DNA of 64,000 nucleotides, taken from the NCBI GenBank assembly GCA_913060975.1, contig CAJXVC010000003.1, positions 186,001-250,000 on the forward strand, written 5' to 3'. The notes beneath the pieces are model-generated. The model was not told the DNA's origin. It saw only the letters and a program-made list of their open reading frames with translations, and did not search any database. A program made the translations under genes and the position numbers. Below are positions 59,100-64,000 of this stretch, in pieces (position 1 is the first letter of the stretch; each line of letters starts with the position of its first letter). Source of the DNA: an uncultured Gammaproteobacteria bacterium. Its GTDB lineage: Bacteria; Pseudomonadota; Gammaproteobacteria; Pseudomonadales; Pseudohongiellaceae.

Positions 59100-61142
59100 A
59101 TGACTGATGTCAGCATGAATTCCGGAGCAATGGACGAAATCCGCCAGATCTTTGAGGCGGAATGCTATGACGGATTGAATGTTATCGAGACCGGATTACT
59201 GGCTTTGAAGGCTGGTGACAACAATCTGGAAACGGTTAATGACATTTTCCGGGGTGCGCATTCTATTAAAGGTGGAGCGGCAACATTTGGGTATACCGAT
59301 ATTGCTGATTTCACCCATGTGATTGAAACACTGCTGGACAAAGTACGCTCTGACGAACTCTCAGTCTCTCCGGATCTGGTCAAGTGTTTCCTCGAATCCG
59401 TGGATTGCCTGCGTTCCATGGTGGAATGCATGGGCGGCGGTGAATACGACGAAATCGAAACTCAGCGCGTCAAGAAAGAATTGGAAGCCTGGATGAGTGA
59501 AGGTCCTGCCGCTGAAGCAGCAGCCGAAGTCGTGAGTGCGGCTGAACAAACTTCAGTCAGTGATACGCAGGTCTGGGATATTAGTTTTATTCCCAATAAG
59601 GACTATCTGCAAACTGGTAACCAGCCACAGCATATTTTCCGCGCTTTGGCAGAACTCGGCGAAGTCTCATTGACTCCTGATTTTGCTAGCTTTCCGGACT
59701 TCTGCAATATCAACCCGGAAGAATTGCACATAAGCTGGCAGATTGAACTCAAGGCCAATGTAACTCAGGAAGAAATCATCAATGAATTCGACTGGGTTGA
59801 GAATGAATGCAAGATCGAAGTTACCGCGCGTGGTGCTACTGAAGAACAGGATGAAACAGTGGCCCCTGTTGCGGCCACGGTGGAGCCGACTCGTCAAGTC
59901 GCTATGGCCGATAACAAACCTGCAGTGCGTAAAGAAGCCAATTCTATTCGCGTCGAGATTGAGAAAATTGACAAGCTGTTGAATCTTGTCGGTGAGATGG
60001 TGATCAACCAGTCCATGCTTAATCAATTCAGTAGTAGCAACCGCAATGATCGTGCAACAGGTGTCAGCACTGAGCTGGATAACGGCTTGGCGATACTGGA
60101 GCGCACCACACGGGAATTGCAGGAAGCGGTGATGAATATTCGCATGCTGCCTGTAAGCACCACTTTCAATCGATTCCCACGTCTTGTGTACGACTTGAGT
60201 TCGAAGTTGGGCAAGAGCGTAGAATTGACAATTGCTGGTGAGTCTACCGAATTGGACAAGACAGTGTTGGAGACGATTGCCGATCCGTTATCGCACCTGA
60301 TTCGTAACTCGCTCGACCATGGCATAGAAAGCCCGGAAAGGCGACTGGCTGTAGGCAAGCCTGAGACTGGCACTATCAGTCTGAGTGCATCTCATGAAGG
60401 TGGCAGCGTCATCATTCGAGTGTCGGACGACGGTGGTGGTCTCAACTCTGAGCGTATCCTGTCCAAGGCCATTGAGCGCGGGCTGGTGAGCAACTCAGAC
60501 AGACTTAGCAAGCAACAAATCGACAATTTGATCTTCCAGCCAGGGTTTTCTACCGCCGAAGTGGTCACCGAAGTCTCTGGACGTGGTGTAGGAATGGATG
60601 TTGTGCGTCGTAATATCGAAGAGATCGGTGGCCGGGTTGAGGTGCATTCCGAGCAAGGCAAGGGCAGCACCTTCCAGATCACTTTGCCACTTACGCTGGC
60701 GGTTCTCGATGGACAATTGGTACAGGTAGGGGAGCAGATTTTCGTGGTGCCATTGTTGTCTATCGTTGAAACAGTCCAGGTCGACAAAGCAAAACTCAAT
60801 GTCATCTCGGGTAACGAGGTTGTCTATCGTTTACGCGGTGATGTTCTGCCTGTGGTAGATATGCGTTCAGTATTCAATATCAAAGGCGAGAAAGCCCTTG
60901 AGAGTTTTGAGAACAAGCAGTTGGTGATTGTCGATATCGATCGCAATCAGATTGGTTTGATCGTTGATGGTCTGCTCGATCAGCATCAAGTGGTCATCAA
61001 GAGCCTGGAAACCAACTACGTGAAAATGCCTGGCGTACTCGGTGCGACGATTTTGGGTGATGGCACAGTATCCCTGATCCTCGACGTAACAACATTTGGT
61101 GGCCCATTGTTAATGGGTAAAGAGAACCGGGTCGAACATTAA
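59100..61142 (+). CDS. cheA: Chemotaxis histidine kinase CheA
   Basis: About 680 residues from ATG 59100; a TTG six bases earlier is possible. P1 phosphotransfer His54 (GAHSIKGGAATFG), a Glu-rich linker with a P2-like beta region, P3 dimerisation helices (EKIDKLLNLVGEMVINQSML), P4 ATPase (PLSHLIRNSLDHGIE, DDGGGL, GRGVGMDVV) and a P5 CheW-like end (VGEQIFVVPLLSIVETV). CheA phosphorylates CheY and, outside the window, probably CheB. It is 36 bases after cheY2. Confidence 0.97.
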   Translation: MTDVSMNSGAMDEIRQIFEAECYDGLNVIETGLLALKAGDNNLETVNDIFRGAHSIKGGAATFGYTDIADFTHVIETLLDKVRSDELSVSPDLVKCFLESVDCLRSMVECMGGGEYDEIETQRVKKELEAWMSEGPAAEAAAEVVSAAEQTSVSDTQVWDISFIPNKDYLQTGNQPQHIFRALAELGEVSLTPDFASFPDFCNINPEELHISWQIELKANVTQEEIINEFDWVENECKIEVTARGATEEQDETVAPVAATVEPTRQVAMADNKPAVRKEANSIRVEIEKIDKLLNLVGEMVINQSMLNQFSSSNRNDRATGVSTELDNGLAILERTTRELQEAVMNIRMLPVSTTFNRFPRLVYDLSSKLGKSVELTIAGESTELDKTVLETIADPLSHLIRNSLDHGIESPERRLAVGKPETGTISLSASHEGGSVIIRVSDDGGGLNSERILSKAIERGLVSNSDRLSKQQIDNLIFQPGFSTAEVVTEVSGRGVGMDVVRRNIEEIGGRVEVHSEQGKGSTFQITLPLTLAVLDGQLVQVGEQIFVVPLLSIVETVQVDKAKLNVISGNEVVYRLRGDVLPVVDMRSVFNIKGEKALESFENKQLVIVDIDRNQIGLIVDGLLDQHQVVIKSLETNYVKMPGVLGATILGDGTVSLILDVTTFGGPLLMGKENRVEH

Positions 61143-61181
61143 TCAACTTAAATGCTTGTCCGCGTAGGCAAGGAGCGAATC

Positions 61182-61730
61182 ATGAGCGAAGAGAAGAATA
61201 CAACTGGTGAATTGAAGCAATACCTGACCTTTGTGTTGGATGATGAAGAGTATGGCGTGCCGATTTTGTCAGTACGTGGCATTCAGGGCTGGCAAAAAAC
61301 TACACCGATCCCCAATTCTCCTGACTACGTCATGGGTATTATCAACCTGCGCGGTGAAGTTGTTCCGATCATTGATCTGCGCAAGCGTTTCAAGTTGGAG
61401 ACGATTCCCTACAGCACTAACACGGTAGTTATTGTCGTTAAACTTGAACAGGGTAGTGAAGAGAAGACAGTGGGTCTTGTTGTCGACGCCGTCGCAGATG
61501 TTCATGACATTAACTCTGATGAGATGCGCGAGACACCAGAGTTCGGTTCGGACATCAGTAACGAATTTGTCAAAAGCCTTGGTTTGATTGACGAGAAGAT
61601 GGTGATCATTCTCGATATCAACCAACTCATTGATTGGCGTCGTTTGAGTGACGGTGAGCATGAAGATATGGACGCGGCAATGTCCGTTTCAGAAGAATCT
61701 GCTGAGCCTGAAGCACCGGCGGCAGCCTAA
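61182..61730 (+). CDS. cheW: Chemotaxis coupling protein CheW
   Basis: About 182 residues. ATG 61182 is preferred (AAGGAG 7 bases before) over ATG 61152. Family features: QYLTFVLDDEEYGVPILSVR, NSPDYVMGIINLRGEVVPII and DLRKRF, VGLVVDAVADV. A C-terminal acidic Ala-rich tail (about 155-182) is extra. CheW links the MCP to CheA. It begins 39 bases after cheA. Confidence 0.96.
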   Translation: MSEEKNTTGELKQYLTFVLDDEEYGVPILSVRGIQGWQKTTPIPNSPDYVMGIINLRGEVVPIIDLRKRFKLETIPYSTNTVVIVVKLEQGSEEKTVGLVVDAVADVHDINSDEMRETPEFGSDISNEFVKSLGLIDEKMVIILDINQLIDWRRLSDGEHEDMDAAMSVSEESAEPEAPAAA

Positions 61731-61784
61731 CTAACCTCGTAATTAATACGGAACTAAAACGGTACAGAACCGGAGTACTAGTAA

Positions 61785-63851
61785 ATGGGCATTTTTAAGG
61801 ATTTTAGCAAGGATCTTGGTAGCCGCCGTAGTCGGGAGATCACACCAGCGAGCAACGTTGAAGATGTACGTAATGCCTCTACTCTGGAAGCGGTGAACTC
61901 CTGCGTCATGGTGGCCGATGAAAACAACATTATCGTTAGTGTGAACCCTGCTGCCATGCAGATGTTTGTCAACGCAGAAGAGGATATTCAGCGCGATTTC
62001 CCGGCCTTTTCTGTAACTGCATTGATCGGTAGCAGTATTGATGCCTTTCATAAAAATCCCGCGCATCAACAAAGCATGATGGCGGAACTGAAACAGACTC
62101 ACAAAGCGCAGATTAGTGTGGGTGGCCGTGCCTTCGCATTGACTGCCAATCCAATCTATGACGCATTCAGCACGCGCCTGGGTACGGTTGTGGAGTGGGA
62201 AGACTTGACCGATAAGCTGGAGCAAGAACGTTTGCTTGAAGAGAAAAACGCCAAGGAAAAAGTACTTGCCGCGTCCAATTCGCGGATCAAGTCCGCGCTG
62301 GATGTGGTTAGTTCCAAGGTTATGATGGCCGATGAAAACAATCAGATTATCTACGCCAATGATGCAGTATTGGATATGTTGCGTGATGCGGAATCAGATC
62401 TGCGCGAGCAGCTACCGAATTTTTCAGCTGACAAGATTGTCGGCAGCAACATCGATGTATTCCACAAGAATCCTCATCATCAGGCCAGTTTGCTGGCTTC
62501 GTTGCGCGGACGTTTCGAATCCCAAATCAAGATCGGTCGCCGCAGCTATTTGTTGATTGCTAATCCCGTACACGATGAGAACGGAATGCGTCTTGGCACA
62601 GTCGTGGAATGGAATGATCGCCTGACTGAAGTAGCCTTCGAAGAAGCGGTTGACGGCGTAATTACTGCCGCAGCTGAAGGTGACCTGAGCGGCCGAATTG
62701 AATTGGATAATACAGCTGGTGAATTCATTCACAAGATTTCCAACGGTATCAATCGCCTTCTCGAGACCTTCGAAAACGTCATTGAGGATGCAGAAGAATC
62801 ACTTGGAGCGTTGGCTGAAGGTCGATTGACGCGCAAGATTGAATCGAACTATGGAGGTAGCTTTGGCCGCTTAAAGATAGATATCAATACCAGCATTGAA
62901 CGACTGTTGACTGTGGTTAATGACATCGCTGAGTCCAGCTCCAGCGTTAAAGAAGCAGCGGTGGAAATCTCCAAAGGCAATACCAACCTGAGTGAGCGCA
63001 CTGAAGAGCAGGCTGCCAGCCTCGAAGAAACTTCATCTGCCATGGATCAGATCACCAGCACTGTTCAACAAAATGCGGAGAACTCGGTCCAGGCTAATAC
63101 GCTGGCTCGGGGTGCTCGCGAGGCCGCCGAAAATGGCGGTTCAGTAGTTGGGCGTGCAATCGATGCCATGGAAGCAATAAGTTCTTCCAGTGCCAAGATC
63201 ACCGACATTATCGGCGTGATTGATGAAATTGCTTTCCAGACCAATTTGTTGGCCTTGAATGCTGCTGTTGAGGCAGCGCGGGCTGGCGATCAGGGGCGTG
63301 GTTTTGCGGTAGTCGCAGACGAGGTGCGTAACCTGGCTGGTCGTAGTGCCAAAGCGGCGAAGGAGATCAAGGAGCTTATCAAAGACAGTAGTGCCAAGGT
63401 AAACGAAGGTGCCGATCTGGTAAATCGCTCTGGCGAGACATTGGAAGAAATAGTCACTGCCGTCAAGAAAGTCAATGACATCGTTGCCGAGATTGCCACG
63501 GCTAGTGATGAGCAATCTACAGGTCTGGATGAAATCAACAAGTCAATTGGCGAGATGGATCAGATGACTCAGCAGAATGCGGCGCTCGTAGAAGAAGCAG
63601 CGGCGGCTAGTGAATCCATGAGTGATCAGGCCGACAATCTGGACCGACTTATCTCTTTCTTTGATACCGGCACGCCACGGCAGCAAGCATTGGCACCCGT
63701 GCAGCAGCAAAGCAAGCCAGTGGTACCAAGCCGTCAAGAGACGCGACCTGCCAAGCCGCTCGTAGCCAGATCAGTCAGTAGTACTTCGTCAGCTGTGCCA
63801 AAGCCAGAGATTATCTCGGAAGATGAAGGTGACGAATGGGAGACTTTTTAG
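61785..63851 (+). CDS. Soluble methyl-accepting chemotaxis protein with two PAS domains
   Basis: 688 residues and no membrane segment. Two similar PAS modules (about 35-145 and 175-282) share the run [10 protein letters not shown] / [10 protein letters not shown] and end with LGTVVEW. A HAMP-like part follows (about 285-385), then the MCP signalling hairpin with its tip [20 protein letters not shown] near 480-500. The extreme C-terminus is GDEWETF: WETF, the CheR/CheB docking tail, after a flexible linker rich in Q, P and S. It lies in the cheA-cheW operon 54 bases after cheW and is likely a cytoplasmic energy or redox sensor; the ligand is unknown. Confidence 0.92.
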   Translation: MGIFKDFSKDLGSRRSREITPASNVEDVRNASTLEAVNSCVMVADENNIIVSVNPAAMQMFVNAEEDIQRDFPAFSVTALIGSSIDAFHKNPAHQQSMMAELKQTHKAQISVGGRAFALTANPIYDAFSTRLGTVVEWEDLTDKLEQERLLEEKNAKEKVLAASNSRIKSALDVVSSKVMMADENNQIIYANDAVLDMLRDAESDLREQLPNFSADKIVGSNIDVFHKNPHHQASLLASLRGRFESQIKIGRRSYLLIANPVHDENGMRLGTVVEWNDRLTEVAFEEAVDGVITAAAEGDLSGRIELDNTAGEFIHKISNGINRLLETFENVIEDAEESLGALAEGRLTRKIESNYGGSFGRLKIDINTSIERLLTVVNDIAESSSSVKEAAVEISKGNTNLSERTEEQAASLEETSSAMDQITSTVQQNAENSVQANTLARGAREAAENGGSVVGRAIDAMEAISSSSAKITDIIGVIDEIAFQTNLLALNAAVEAARAGDQGRGFAVVADEVRNLAGRSAKAAKEIKELIKDSSAKVNEGADLVNRSGETLEEIVTAVKKVNDIVAEIATASDEQSTGLDEINKSIGEMDQMTQQNAALVEEAAAASESMSDQADNLDRLISFFDTGTPRQQALAPVQQQSKPVVPSRQETRPAKPLVARSVSSTSSAVPKPEIISEDEGDEWETF

Positions 63852-63907
63852 TCTCCTGTTAGCCGGACCACTTAAACAACGCGAAACAAACTGAACAGGT
63901 ATTTGAA

Positions 63908-64000
63908 ATGGCCAAGGAATCAACAAGCAAGGAACTCGAAGCGGTGTACGCTCTGCCGAGAGTGATGGAGATTTCAGAGGTAGAGAAGGTTTATCAGGAC
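63908..64000 (+). CDS. Start of a further che-operon gene (partial), possibly STAS-domain
   Basis: 31 codons are visible before the window ends: starts MAKESTSKELEAVYALPRVM then EISEVEKVYQD. The LPRVMEISEVEKVY pattern is similar to the first strand and helix of STAS proteins (LPAVLDLTAAE). Some chemotaxis operons have such a gene here, after the mcp. Too little is visible to be sure; it could be another short coupling protein. Confidence 0.5.
   Translation, partial: MAKESTSKELEAVYALPRVMEISEVEKVYQD

Noticed and set aside
1-64000. CRISPR arrays, tRNA or rRNA genes, insertion sequences, attachment sites, toxin-antitoxin or defence systems
   Set aside because: No spaced repeats, cloverleaf-like sequences, transposase or integrase signatures were seen anywhere in the window.

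Overview
The window is an almost complete polar-flagellum and chemotaxis locus from a gammaproteobacterium. The lineage call rests on four things. There is a FleQ / FleS-FleR regulatory hierarchy. There is an FlhF-FlhG-FliA cassette. MotC/MotD-type stator proteins are present. A flgA-flgM-flgN-flgZ block and a flgB-to-flgL block are arranged as in Pseudomonas and its marine relatives. Base composition is moderate (near 50% GC by eye). I could not assign a genus.

Layout. Bases 1-9.5 kb are accessory: a REC plus degenerate-EAL response regulator (cut by the window edge), a membrane hybrid histidine kinase, a small phage-repressor-like HTH protein, a 1607-residue exported parallel beta-helix protein, and a START-domain protein. 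Bases 9.6-11.0 kb carry a FliK-like / FlhB-tail-like pair. Bases 11.3-24.1 kb form one long plus-strand operon: fliG-M-N-O-P-Q-R, flhB-A-F, a tiny basic ORF, flhG, fliA, motC-motD. Bases 24.3-27.4 kb (minus) hold an unrecognised GAF-like gene and flgZ-flgN-flgM-flgA. Bases 27.7-37.6 kb (plus) are flgBCDEFGHIJKL. Bases 38.1-43.7 kb (plus) are fliC, flaG, fliD, fliS, a FliT-like gene and an atypical PilZ gene. A double-SPOR membrane protein follows on minus. Bases 45.6-58.2 kb (minus, read from right to left) are cheY-cheZ-fleQ, fleS-fleR, fliE-F-H-I-J, fliK, fliL and a second fliN. Bases 58.7-64 kb (plus) are a second cheY, cheA, cheW, a soluble two-PAS chemoreceptor and the start of a further gene.

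Regulation read from sequence. Eight sites match the sigma-54 -24/-12 pattern with GG-N10-GC spacing, in front of fliG, the GAF-like gene, flgA, flgB, fliD, fliK, fleS and cheY. Three sites that fit sigma-28 (FliA) share a TAAAG-like -35 and a YCGTAA -10 at identical spacing, in front of flgM, motC and the cheY2-cheA operon. Together these suggest the usual cascade: FleQ and FleR with sigma-54 drive the structural genes, and FliA held by FlgM drives late genes. One twist is that fleQ itself lies downstream of a sigma-54 promoter.

Most distinctive points: fliG is missing from its usual place between fliF and fliH and heads the export/switch operon instead; there are two FliN-type proteins, with the canonical C-terminus on the one that is not next to fliM; FlgJ lacks its wall hydrolase domain; an orphan GAF-like gene has a consensus sigma-54 promoter; a short arginine-rich ORF is coupled to flhG; and several intergenic regions contain strong inverted repeats. 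No tRNA, rRNA, CRISPR array or insertion sequence was seen. All promoter, hairpin and domain calls were made by eye.
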